From: an uncultured Collinsella sp.
GTDB lineage: Bacteria > Actinomycetota > Coriobacteriia > Coriobacteriales > Coriobacteriaceae
Assembly: GCA_900542945.1 (NCBI GenBank)
Contig: UQPI01000077.1
Location: 1 to 7,986, forward strand
Direction of reading: 5' to 3'
DNA length: 7,986 bases
Positions within the stretch are counted from its first letter, which is position 1. Each line of letters begins with the position of its first letter. The notes beneath the pieces are model-generated. The model made no database searches. It saw nothing but the letters and a program-made list of their open reading frames with translations, and had not been told where the DNA came from. This document shows positions 1 through 5,825 of this stretch, one piece after another. The position numbers were made by a program, and so were the translations under genes.

Positions 1-1080
1 GCGGACCGGATCGTGGGGGTAGGCGTTGAGAATCTCGACGCCGTTCTCGGTCACCAGGGCTAGGTCCTCGATGCGGACGCCGGTGTGACCGGGGAGGTAT
101 ATACCCGGTTCGATAGAGAACGTCATGCCCGGCTCTACGACCTGCTCGTTGGCGAGCGAGACATCGCCCGGCTCGTGGTCTTGCAGACCGATTGAGTGAC
201 CCAGGCGGTGCGTAAAGTACTGCCCATAGCCCGCATCCTCAATCACGTCGCGTGCGGCGCGGTCCAAGTCGCACATACGAACGCCCGGCGTGATGAGCGC
301 CTCGGCGGCCTCGTTGGCGCGGCGCACGATGTCGTAGACGTGTGCGGTCTCCTCGTCCGGCTGGCCCCAAAAGAACGTGCGTGTCATGTCCGAGCAGTAG
401 TTGCGACGGCGTCCGCCAATGTCGAACAGCACCACGTCGCCATGCTTGAGCACGGTATCGTCGGGTTCGTGATGCGGGTCGCCGGCGTTGGCGCCAAAGC
501 TCACGATGGGCGGAAAGCTAAAGCCCTCGCAGCCGTGCTTGCGGTACAGGCCGAGCATCTGGTCGGCGATTTCGCGCTCCGTCACGCCCTCGTGGACGAG
601 TTTGATGGCATCGGCCATCACGGCGTCGTTGGCGGCCGAGGACACGCGCATAAGCTCCTGCTCGGCGGCATCCTTGTAGGTGCGCGCGGCGGTGACGGCA
701 AAGTCACCCAGGAAAAACTCGCTTGCGGCGTGGTGCTCTATGAGCGGCATCAAAAAGCCGGAACGCATGACAGTGTCGACGCCAAGCGGCTTGGCTGGGT
801 CGATCTCACTCGCGATGGCGTCGGTCACGACGTCGGTGTCGGTGTGGTAGGCCACGCGGGCATTGTCGTACTCGGGCAGCTGATGCAGGGCGTTGACTAA
901 GATCACGGGCTCGTCATCGCGCGCGAGCAGCACGCCGCAAAAACGCTCGAACATATCGGCATAAAAGCCGGTCAGATAGTAGATCGACCACGGGTCATTC
1001 ACAAGCAGCTGCGCGCCGGGGTGCTGAGCCTCGAGCGCATCGAGCACGCGCGCCACACGCTGGTCATCGACATGTGCCAT
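1..1080 (-). CDS. M24-family aminopeptidase P / Xaa-Pro dipeptidase, 3' end cut off by window edge
   Basis: Predicted cytoplasmic metallopeptidase that removes an N-terminal residue next to proline or splits Xaa-Pro dipeptides. Reading the minus strand from ATG at 1080 gives 360 codons with no stop. Residues 1-130 form the creatinase-type N-terminal domain (WSIYYLTGFY at 31-40); residues from about 135 form the pita-bread catalytic domain. The five expected metal ligands are visible: D220 (FDIGG), D231 (CSDMTRTF), H295 (GHSIG), E324 (SIEPG) and E338 (RIED), with the His pair H203/H204 before them. AAAGGA lies 6 bases before the ATG. The fold is complete apart from a probable short C-terminal tail, so little is missing. 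It lies downstream of the oxidoreductase operon on the same strand, but 129 bases of hairpin-rich DNA suggest a separate transcript. Aminopeptidase versus dipeptidase activity cannot be decided from sequence. Confidence 0.93.
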   Translation of the reverse strand, partial: MAHVDDQRVARVLDALEAQHPGAQLLVNDPWSIYYLTGFYADMFERFCGVLLARDDEPVILVNALHQLPEYDNARVAYHTDTDVVTDAIASEIDPAKPLGVDTVMRSGFLMPLIEHHAASEFFLGDFAVTAARTYKDAAEQELMRVSSAANDAVMADAIKLVHEGVTEREIADQMLGLYRKHGCEGFSFPPIVSFGANAGDPHHEPDDTVLKHGDVVLFDIGGRRRNYCSDMTRTFFWGQPDEETAHVYDIVRRANEAAEALITPGVRMCDLDRAARDVIEDAGYGQYFTHRLGHSIGLQDHEPGDVSLANEQVVEPGMTFSIEPGIYLPGHTGVRIEDLALVTENGVEILNAYPHDPVR

Positions 1081-1121
1081 ACATCGTCCTTTCGCTAGGT
1101 TGCCACCATGGTATCCCATGC

Positions 1122-1152
1122 CCGGCACATAGGGACGTTCCTTTTATGCCGG
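1122..1152. repeat. Imperfect hairpin in the gap before the M24 gene
   Basis: CCGGCA (1122-1127) and TGCCGG (1147-1152) are perfect inverted arms. Inside them AGGGA and TCCTT pair as RNA with one G-U around the loop CGT. No T tract follows, so it is not an obvious intrinsic terminator. Its right flank repeats part of the core theme (GGGACGTTCCTT at 1132-1143, GGGACACTCCTT at 1159-1170), which resembles REP-type intergenic palindromes. This is structure seen in the sequence; the class is inferred. Confidence 0.45.
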
Positions 1153-1156
1153 CACC

Positions 1157-1210
1157 TTGGGACACTCCTTGCAAAAGCAGCCAAAAGAGCCCCGTCCCAA
1201 ATTAGCTGCT
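1157..1210 (-). terminator. Candidate terminator after the DUF1667 gene
   Basis: On the minus strand, AGCAGC (1210-1205) starts at the last base of the stop codon and pairs with GCTGCT (1181-1176), which is followed by TTTTGC. The loop is long (23 bases), so the terminator is only plausible. A second inverted pair, TTGGGAC (1157-1163) and GTCCCAA (1194-1200), interleaves with the first and could form an alternative fold. It sits where the three-gene operon should end. Confidence 0.4.
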
Positions 1211-1608
1211 TAGGTTGGATCGATGTTCATGCTGGCGACTAGGTCAATGTTGGTGCCGAGAAGATCTTCCTGCACGACGTCGCCCATGCGGATGGGGGCG
1301 TCGACGACTAGGCCGCGGATGAGGTCCATCGCCTGGGCATGGAGTTCGAGCGGGATGGCTTCGGCCGTGCGCACGGGCAGCAGCGCCTCGTCGCCGCCGG
1401 ATACGGCCACGGTGGTGGTAAGCACGCGCATGGGACAGGTGAGCTCCTGATGCGCGAACGTATCGCCACGTGGGCAGCTGTTGCCGGTTACGGAGTGCAC
1501 CTCTGCCACGGCGCCGTCTGTGTCGCGCTCCACCTCTACGGTCAGGAGGCACTCGGATGGGCAGGTGGTGCAGTTGAACTGCAGCGTTTCAATCGCGTTT
1601 GTGCTCAT
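1210..1608 (-). CDS. DUF1667 family four-cysteine protein, partner of the FAD oxidoreductases
   Basis: A 132-residue protein of the DUF1667 family, which occurs with GlpA-like and GlpB-like flavoproteins in anaerobes. Biochemical role is not established; an iron-sulfur or metal-binding electron-transfer subunit is the natural guess. Visible pattern: C13-x2-C16-x3-C20 (CTTCPSEC), then C45 in TGNSCPRG and C58 just before PMRVLTTTV, the most typical stretch of the family. The C-terminal half ends with a short segment on direction or substrate of unknown use (PIRMGDVV). The start at 1608 is chosen because GAGGAGG lies 9 bases upstream, inside the last codons of the preceding gene, and because the family N terminus begins here; a longer frame opening at 1674 overlaps that gene by about 60 bases and adds an Arg-rich non-family stretch. 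It begins 4 bases after the oxidoreductase stop, so translation is probably coupled. Confidence 0.9.
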   Translation of the reverse strand: MSTNAIETLQFNCTTCPSECLLTVEVERDTDGAVAEVHSVTGNSCPRGDTFAHQELTCPMRVLTTTVAVSGGDEALLPVRTAEAIPLELHAQAMDLIRGLVVDAPIRMGDVVQEDLLGTNIDLVASMNIDPT

Positions 1609-1612
1609 GACT

Positions 1613-3001
1613 CTACGCCTCCTCAACGGGGTCGACGGACAGGACAATCTCGCTAACACCCAAGTCGAGCGCATGCTGAATCACCTTTGCCGGCAGCGGG
1701 AAGCTTTCCATGACGCTCGGTTTAAACGGGCGGACCTTGCCGGCGAACAGTTCCTCGTCGCCTGCTAGAATGCGCACGCGGGCGGCGTCGACGGGTCGGC
1801 GCACGCGGAAGTTAAGTTTAGTGAGCCCGACGGTCGTAATGCGGCCCGGCAGTGCGTAGCCTGCGATGCCGGCGGGGGAGACCGTGAGCTCGCAGCCCGT
1901 GCCCGCAGCGCCCACTTCGTCATCCGCGCCGTTCCCCAGCGCGTACGCCGCCGCGGCTGCACCGGCGCGTTCGGACTCGGTCGTCACGTTGTCGGCCAGG
2001 TCGTGCACGTGCAGCACGTTGCCACAGGCAAAGATGCCCGGCACGCCCGTTTGCAGACTCTGGTCCACCACGGCGCCGCGCGTGTGCGGGTCAAGCTCAA
2101 CGCCCGCGGCAACCGAAAGCTCGTTCTCGGGAATCAGGCCCACCGAGAGCAGCAGTGTGTCGCACGAAACGATGCGCTCGGTTCCCGGAATGGGCGCCAG
2201 GTGCTCGTCGACCTGACTCACCTCGACGGCCTCCACGCGGTCGTGCCCGATCACGCTCGTCACCGTGGTGGACAGGTGCAGCGGAATGCCAAAATCGTCC
2301 AGGCAGTTCTTGACATTGCGGCGCAGGCCGTTGGCGTACGGCATGAGCTCGTACACGCCCTCGACCGAAATCCCCTCGAGCGTGCAGCGGCGCGCCATGA
2401 TCAGCCCGATGTCACCCGAGCCCAAAATGACGGCACGCGAGCCGGGCTTGAGATTTTCGATATTGATGTATCGCTGCGCCAGGCCCGCCGTAAACACGCC
2501 GGCGGGACGGCTACCTGGAATCTTGATCTCGCTGCGGGTGCGCTCGCGGCAGCCCATAGCAAGGACGACCGCTCGCCCGGTGAGCTGTAGCATACCGGCG
2601 GGGCTCATGAGCGTGACGGTATGGACCGCGGCGGCTCCCGCACCCTCGTCCACGCTCGACGCGCCCGCGCCCTCGCTCGAATCGATCCCAAGTACCATGC
2701 TGTCCAAGAACAGCGTGATTTCGGTCTCGCGCACCTGGTTGATAAAGCGCTGCGCGTACTCGGGACCGGTGAGCTCCTGCTTAAAGTGTGAAAGGCCAAA
2801 TCCGGGGTGGATGCACTGGCGCAGGATGCCACCCAGATGCTGCTCGCGCTCCACGATGGCCACGCGTGTGCCGGCCTTGTGCGCGGCAAGCGCGGCCGCC
2901 ATGCCGGCGGGGCCGCCTCCGATAACGACCACGTCGAACGCCCGCGTTTGCACGGTCTCAACGGCGTCGGTATTAATCGCGCTCGATCCGAATTCCGCCA
3001 T
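1613..3001 (-). CDS. NAD(P)/FAD-dependent oxidoreductase (pyridine nucleotide-disulfide class), second operon gene
   Basis: A 462-residue soluble flavoprotein. An FAD-binding Rossmann motif is at 24-33 (VVVIGGGPAG) with the acidic end of its second strand at E51. RQCIHPGFG (61-69) and AMGCRER (148-154) are typical of the group found beside GlpA-like dehydrogenases. A second dinucleotide fold, ILGSGDIG (192-199), should bind NAD(P)H. GIFACGN (322-328) with D334 is the C-terminal FAD contact. A C-terminal domain of about 90 residues follows. Residues 107-126 are a Gly/Ala/Ser/acidic low-complexity insert, likely a surface loop. AAGGGGG lies 9 bases before the ATG, and only one base separates the start from the previous stop codon. 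Inferred role: passing electrons between the upstream GlpA-like dehydrogenase and a nicotinamide or other carrier. Family assignment is firm; substrate is not known. Confidence 0.93.
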   Translation of the reverse strand: MAEFGSSAINTDAVETVQTRAFDVVVIGGGPAGMAAALAAHKAGTRVAIVEREQHLGGILRQCIHPGFGLSHFKQELTGPEYAQRFINQVRETEITLFLDSMVLGIDSSEGAGASSVDEGAGAAAVHTVTLMSPAGMLQLTGRAVVLAMGCRERTRSEIKIPGSRPAGVFTAGLAQRYINIENLKPGSRAVILGSGDIGLIMARRCTLEGISVEGVYELMPYANGLRRNVKNCLDDFGIPLHLSTTVTSVIGHDRVEAVEVSQVDEHLAPIPGTERIVSCDTLLLSVGLIPENELSVAAGVELDPHTRGAVVDQSLQTGVPGIFACGNVLHVHDLADNVTTESERAGAAAAAYALGNGADDEVGAAGTGCELTVSPAGIAGYALPGRITTVGLTKLNFRVRRPVDAARVRILAGDEELFAGKVRPFKPSVMESFPLPAKVIQHALDLGVSEIVLSVDPVEEA

Positions 3002-3002
3002 C

Positions 3003-4466
3003 CTAGCGCACCCCCTTCAGCAGTCCCTCAACCAACCAAGATCCGGTATCCTCCAACAGCACCTCGCTGGGGTCACACCCCAGCTCGCGGGCCAGAATCG
3101 CCACCACGCGGCTTTGACAGAAACCACTCTGGCACCGACCCATGCCGGCGCGGCAGCGGCGTTTGACACCCTCGACCGAAACCGCGCCCGGACGGCGTCG
3201 AATCGCGGCCACAATCTCGGCCTCGGGCACCGTCTCGCAGCGGCAGACGATCTGCCCCCACGCGGGGTCGGACTCAATGAGCTTTTCCTTGCGCGCAAGC
3301 GGCGCGCGGTCAAAGTCGTCCGGCGCGCGGCGAATCGGGTCCCAATCGGCACGTTCGCGCAGGGCTACGCCGGCATCGCGCATCACCTGCTCCATGCGCT
3401 CGGCAATGGCCGGCGCGCTCGCCACGCCCGGAGACTGAATGCCCGACGCCTGGAACAGCCCCGGCACCACGGCCGACTGCCCAATAAAGAAGTCGTTCGC
3501 ACCCTGAATGACCGGACGCCCGCCGGCAAACGCGCGCACCACGCGGCGCGTGTCCAGATCGGGCACCAGCTTGCGCGCGCCGGTCAGGAGCGCGTTGACG
3601 TCGTCCGCATAGGTCTGCGTGTCGCCTGGCTCGCGCACAGCGGCGGTCGCGGTAATCACGGTGTTGCCGTGCACGGTACCCGTGACGATAACGCCCTTGG
3701 ACACCGGCGTGGGAACGGGGTAGAGCGGCATGAGCGCACACGGTTCCTTGTCCAGCACCACGATATTGCCCTGGCGCCAGACCATCTGAAACTCCTCGGC
3801 ACCGGCCATATGCGAGATGTTCGCGGCTCCATTGCCTGCGGCGTTGATCACATAGCGGCAGCGCACGTCTCCGGCGGGCGTTGCCAGCGTAAAGCGCGCA
3901 GTCCCGTCGGTAGCCTCGCCGCCAGCAACCTCAATCGCTTCCACCGACGCGGACCGCATAAATGTCACGCCGTTGGCAACCGCGTTTTCCAGAGCAGCGA
4001 TGGCCACTTCAAATGGGTCAACGTAACCAGTCGAAGGGCACCATAGTGCGTACGTGGCTTGGGCACTCGCGCGCGGCTCAAGCTCATGGATGCGCTCGGG
4101 GCCAATGATCGACAACTCGGGCACGCCGTTTGCCAGGCCATTCTGGCGTAGTTTCTCCAGGTGCGCGCGGTCTTCGTCGTTAAACCCCAGCACCATCGAA
4201 CCGGTGCGGCAAAACAAAAAGCCCAGCTCCTGGGCCCACGTGCCATACAGCTCGCAACCACGGGCGTTGACCTGCGCCTTTACGGTGCCCGGTGCCGGAT
4301 CGTAACCGGCATGTACCAGACCGCCGTTGGCCTTCGAAGCCCCCAGCGCGATATCGTTTGCCGCCTCGACCACGCAAATGGACAGGTCAAACCGCGCGAG
4401 CTGCCGCGCAATGGCGCATCCCGTGATGCCCGCGCCCACAATTGCGATATCAAACGTTTCTGCCAC
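3003..4466 (-). CDS. GlpA-type FAD-dependent oxidoreductase with C-terminal BFD-like [2Fe-2S] domain
   Basis: A 487-residue protein of the glycerol-3-phosphate dehydrogenase/DAO flavoprotein family, first gene of the operon. The FAD motif IAIVGAGITG lies at 7-16 with E34 ending the second strand. SKANGGLVHAGYDP (44-57) is the family signature near the flavin. The catalytic DAO fold extends to about residue 365. The C terminus carries a BFD-like iron-sulfur domain: C408-x-C410, then C445-x4-C450, with an extra C438. E. coli GlpA has the same order of domains but is somewhat longer. Likely reaction: oxidation of glycerol 3-phosphate to dihydroxyacetone phosphate, or of a related hydroxy acid; the substrate is inferred from family and context, and no glpK or glpF is in view. 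The start is GTG at 4466, with GGGAGG 4 bases upstream. A perfect palindrome 17 bases before the start suggests repression at this point. Confidence 0.92.
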   Translation of the reverse strand: MAETFDIAIVGAGITGCAIARQLARFDLSICVVEAANDIALGASKANGGLVHAGYDPAPGTVKAQVNARGCELYGTWAQELGFLFCRTGSMVLGFNDEDRAHLEKLRQNGLANGVPELSIIGPERIHELEPRASAQATYALWCPSTGYVDPFEVAIAALENAVANGVTFMRSASVEAIEVAGGEATDGTARFTLATPAGDVRCRYVINAAGNGAANISHMAGAEEFQMVWRQGNIVVLDKEPCALMPLYPVPTPVSKGVIVTGTVHGNTVITATAAVREPGDTQTYADDVNALLTGARKLVPDLDTRRVVRAFAGGRPVIQGANDFFIGQSAVVPGLFQASGIQSPGVASAPAIAERMEQVMRDAGVALRERADWDPIRRAPDDFDRAPLARKEKLIESDPAWGQIVCRCETVPEAEIVAAIRRRPGAVSVEGVKRRCRAGMGRCQSGFCQSRVVAILARELGCDPSEVLLEDTGSWLVEGLLKGVR

Positions 4467-4483
4467 GGTGCCTCCCAGACAAG

Positions 4484-4498
4484 TTGACAGGCTGTCAA
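4484..4498. promoter_or_regulatory. Perfect palindrome upstream of the oxidoreductase operon, likely operator
   Basis: TTGACAG-G-CTGTCAA is a perfect 7+1+7 dyad ending 17 bases before the GTG start. It overlaps the expected 5' leader or promoter of the operon, a standard place for a dimeric repressor. TTGACA also equals a -35 hexamer on either strand, but at this distance from the start no matching -10 fits for the minus-strand operon. No regulator gene is in the window, so the binding protein is unknown. Confidence 0.6.
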
Positions 4499-4635
4499 TA
4501 AAACCATCCTACGGTCTGCGCGCCCCCAGTGCGGCGGCAATGCGGCGAACAGCCCGGCAACACCCGCCAACGGCAGGCGAGGGGAGACTCAGTAACGTCG
4601 ATAACCTCGTCTGCCGCCCCTGGTGTCAGAGTTTT

Positions 4636-5094
4636 GTCTCGTTCTGTAACAGTAAGCAGAAGAGTTGGGTTCCAGATGTTACAGATCGAGACGTTTGCTA
4701 GACGGACCCTCCGTTCGTCTTGATTTGTAACAGTAAGAGGGGAAAATCGGTCCTACGTGTTACAGATCGAGACGTTAGCCCGTCGGGTTATTCGTATGTC
4801 TCGATCTGTAACAGCTGGCAGGGTTTTTGAGTCCTTTTTGTTACAGGTTGAGACAATCTTTCCGACGGATTCTGGTTGTCTCGATCTGTAACAGTAAGAA
4901 CTGTTTTTGGGTTCTAGATGTTACAGATCGAGATCTAAGTCGAGGAGAGAGTAGTTTGTCTAAATCTGTAACATCTGGGACTGTTTTTGCCGAGTGGTTG
5001 TTACAGATTGAGACATTTGGACTGGACGTTTTCCTTTGTCTCGATCTGTAACATCTAGACCAGGATTCCGCTCCCCCCTGTTACAGATTGAGAT
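4636..5094. repeat. Array of twelve 16-base elements in strictly alternating orientation
   Basis: Forward copies (consensus GTCTCGATCTGTAACA) start at 4636, 4717, 4798, 4878, 4958 and 5038. Reverse copies (TGTTACAGATCGAGAC) start at 4677, 4758, 4839, 4919, 4999 and 5079. Each forward-to-reverse spacer is exactly 25 bases; reverse-to-forward spacers are 24, 24, 23, 23 and 23, giving an 80-81 base period. Five copies match the consensus exactly (4677, 4758, 4798, 4878, 5038); the rest differ at one or two positions. Any neighbouring pair can fold as a 16-bp stem, so two alternative hairpin registers exist. Spacers are mostly dissimilar but partly patterned. The array fills most of the 728-base gap between divergent genes at 4466 and 5195; I see no credible gene in it. 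The 137 bases before it (4499-4635) show nothing clear beyond possible promoter DNA for the minus-strand operon. Possible roles: structured non-coding RNA, multi-site protein binding, or a REP/BIME-like mobile palindrome. Not a canonical CRISPR array. Confidence 0.95.
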
Positions 5095-5149
5095 GTTTGT
5101 GTCCGCGCCAGCCCCGTACCCGGCCGTGGTCCCATATAAACAAACCCCG

Positions 5150-5158
5150 TGGTAAACT
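5150..5158 (+). promoter_or_regulatory. Candidate extended -10 promoter for the zinc-ribbon gene
   Basis: TGG-TAAACT (5150-5158) reads as an extended -10 element, about 36 bases before the ATG at 5195. No good -35 hexamer lies 16-18 bases upstream. An alternative is TATAAA at 5135-5140. Position is sensible, sequence support moderate. Confidence 0.35.
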
Positions 5159-5181
5159 TGAGCGGACTGTAAATAATCCGA

Positions 5182-5193
5182 GAGGTACACCTC
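5182..5193 (+). promoter_or_regulatory. Palindrome overlapping the ribosome site of the zinc-ribbon gene
   Basis: GAGGTACACCTC ends one base before the ATG. GAGG at its left end is the Shine-Dalgarno match, and as RNA GAGG can pair with CCUC around the loop UACA, hiding the ribosome site. This may lower or regulate translation; the stem is only 4 bp, so the effect could be small. Confidence 0.35.
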
Positions 5194-5194
5194 A

Positions 5195-5626
5195 ATGTCC
5201 AAATACATCAACGAGCTCATGTCGCCGCAGCTTATGGGCGTCATCTATGCCTTTGTTGACTTTATCATCGCCCTGTACGTGCTGTCGGTCGTCTATGTGT
5301 TCATCGACGCTCGCCGCCGCGGCGCCAGCGCCTACGTGGCATGGGGCATCATCGCCCTCATCCCGTTTGTGGGCCTCATCGCCTACCTGGTCCTTCGCCC
5401 GCACTCCTACGCGGCCGACCGCGAGGAGCAGGAGCTGGACATGGCCCTGCGCGAGCGCCAGCTTGCCCAGTACGGCACCTGCCCGCAGTGCGGCGCGCCC
5501 ATCGAGAAGGACTTTGTCGTGTGCCCGGTGTGCGACACCCAGGTTCGCAACGTGTGCCCCAGCTGCCATCGCCCGCTCGATGCGCACTGGAAGGTCTGCC
5601 CCTACTGCCGAACTCGCATTCAGTAG
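5195..5626 (+). CDS. Small membrane protein with PLDc_N-like helices and C-terminal double zinc ribbon
   Basis: A 143-residue protein. Residues 14-36 and 46-67 form two hydrophobic helices joined by a short basic turn (DARRRGAS); the pattern AWGIIALIPFVGLIAYL resembles the PLDc_N membrane domain found at the N terminus of cardiolipin synthases and in many short stand-alone proteins. Residues 68-93 are a charged helical linker. Residues 94-143 carry four CxxC pairs (C96/C99, C110/C113, C121/C124, C135/C138), enough for two zinc ribbons. No phospholipase HKD motif is present, so it is not an enzyme of that kind. The role is unknown; membrane-tethered zinc ribbons often mediate contacts with proteins or nucleic acids. 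It starts 100 bases after the repeat array, with GAGG 9 bases before the ATG. It could be a partner of the array, but nothing beyond position supports that. Confidence 0.85.
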   Translation: MSKYINELMSPQLMGVIYAFVDFIIALYVLSVVYVFIDARRRGASAYVAWGIIALIPFVGLIAYLVLRPHSYAADREEQELDMALRERQLAQYGTCPQCGAPIEKDFVVCPVCDTQVRNVCPSCHRPLDAHWKVCPYCRTRIQ

Positions 5627-5722
5627 CGCATCCATTGCCGGGCCGGCCGCAAGCCACGGGCACGCCTCAAGCCATGCGCGCCCCGCAGCCCCGCCCCACA
5701 CGATGAAGCATGCGTAGAAAAT

Positions 5723-5753
5723 CGCCCGCCGTGCCATTAAGGTGCGGCGGGCG
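5723..5753. terminator. GC-rich hairpin between the zinc-ribbon gene and thrS
   Basis: CGCCCGCCG (5723-5731) pairs with CGGCGGGCG (5745-5753); two G-U and two C-G pairs extend the stem to 13 bp around the loop ATTAA. On the plus strand the tail is only CTTGTAT, a poor T tract. On the minus strand the tail is ATTTTC, which is better. It probably ends transcription of the zinc-ribbon gene and insulates thrS. Confidence 0.6.
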
Positions 5754-5754
5754 C

Positions 5755-5782
5755 TTGTATACCAAGGCAACCTGCCTATAAT
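5755..5782 (+). promoter_or_regulatory. Predicted thrS promoter
   Basis: TATAAT (5777-5782) is a perfect -10, with TTGTAT (5755-5760) as -35 at 16-base spacing, directly after the hairpin. Transcription would start near 5789, giving a leader of about 64 bases. That is too short for a T-box riboswitch. Confidence 0.6.
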
Positions 5783-5825
5783 GATGCAAGTCAAAAACGC
5801 CGAGCGCATCGCACGCACTTGCATC
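5783..5825. repeat. Nine-base inverted repeat at the thrS transcription start
   Basis: GATGCAAGT (5783-5791) and ACTTGCATC (5817-5825) are perfect inverted arms separated by 25 bases. The left arm follows the -10 directly. If transcription starts near 5789, most of that arm is not in the RNA and the repeat would act as a DNA site; if a promoter further upstream is used, a 9-bp leader hairpin forms just before the ribosome site (GAGAGGAG at 5834-5841). Confidence 0.55.

Noticed and set aside
196..900. 234-codon plus-strand open frame
   Set aside because: It is the shadow of the M24 peptidase gene, whose catalytic residues are all on the minus strand.
1609..1674. Start of the DUF1667 protein at 1674
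   Set aside because: It would overlap the preceding gene by about 60 bases and add Arg-rich residues outside the family; the ATG at 1608 has a strong ribosome site.
2265..4046. 593-codon open frame on the plus strand
   Set aside because: It lies opposite two well-supported flavoprotein genes; GC-rich codon use leaves the opposite strand open. No family motifs or ribosome site.
4591..4606. A thirteenth, degenerate repeat about 40 bases before the first copy
   Set aside because: Only the GTAAC core matches at the expected distance; the remaining positions do not fit either orientation.
4636..5094. Canonical CRISPR array
   Set aside because: Repeats are only 16 bases and alternate in orientation, several spacers resemble each other, no leader is evident and no cas gene is present.
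4827..5244. Short open frames inside the array on both strands (4827-5051 plus, 4960-5244 minus)
   Set aside because: They consist of translated repeats, lack ribosome sites, and follow no known family; they arise because the repeat has few stops in those frames.
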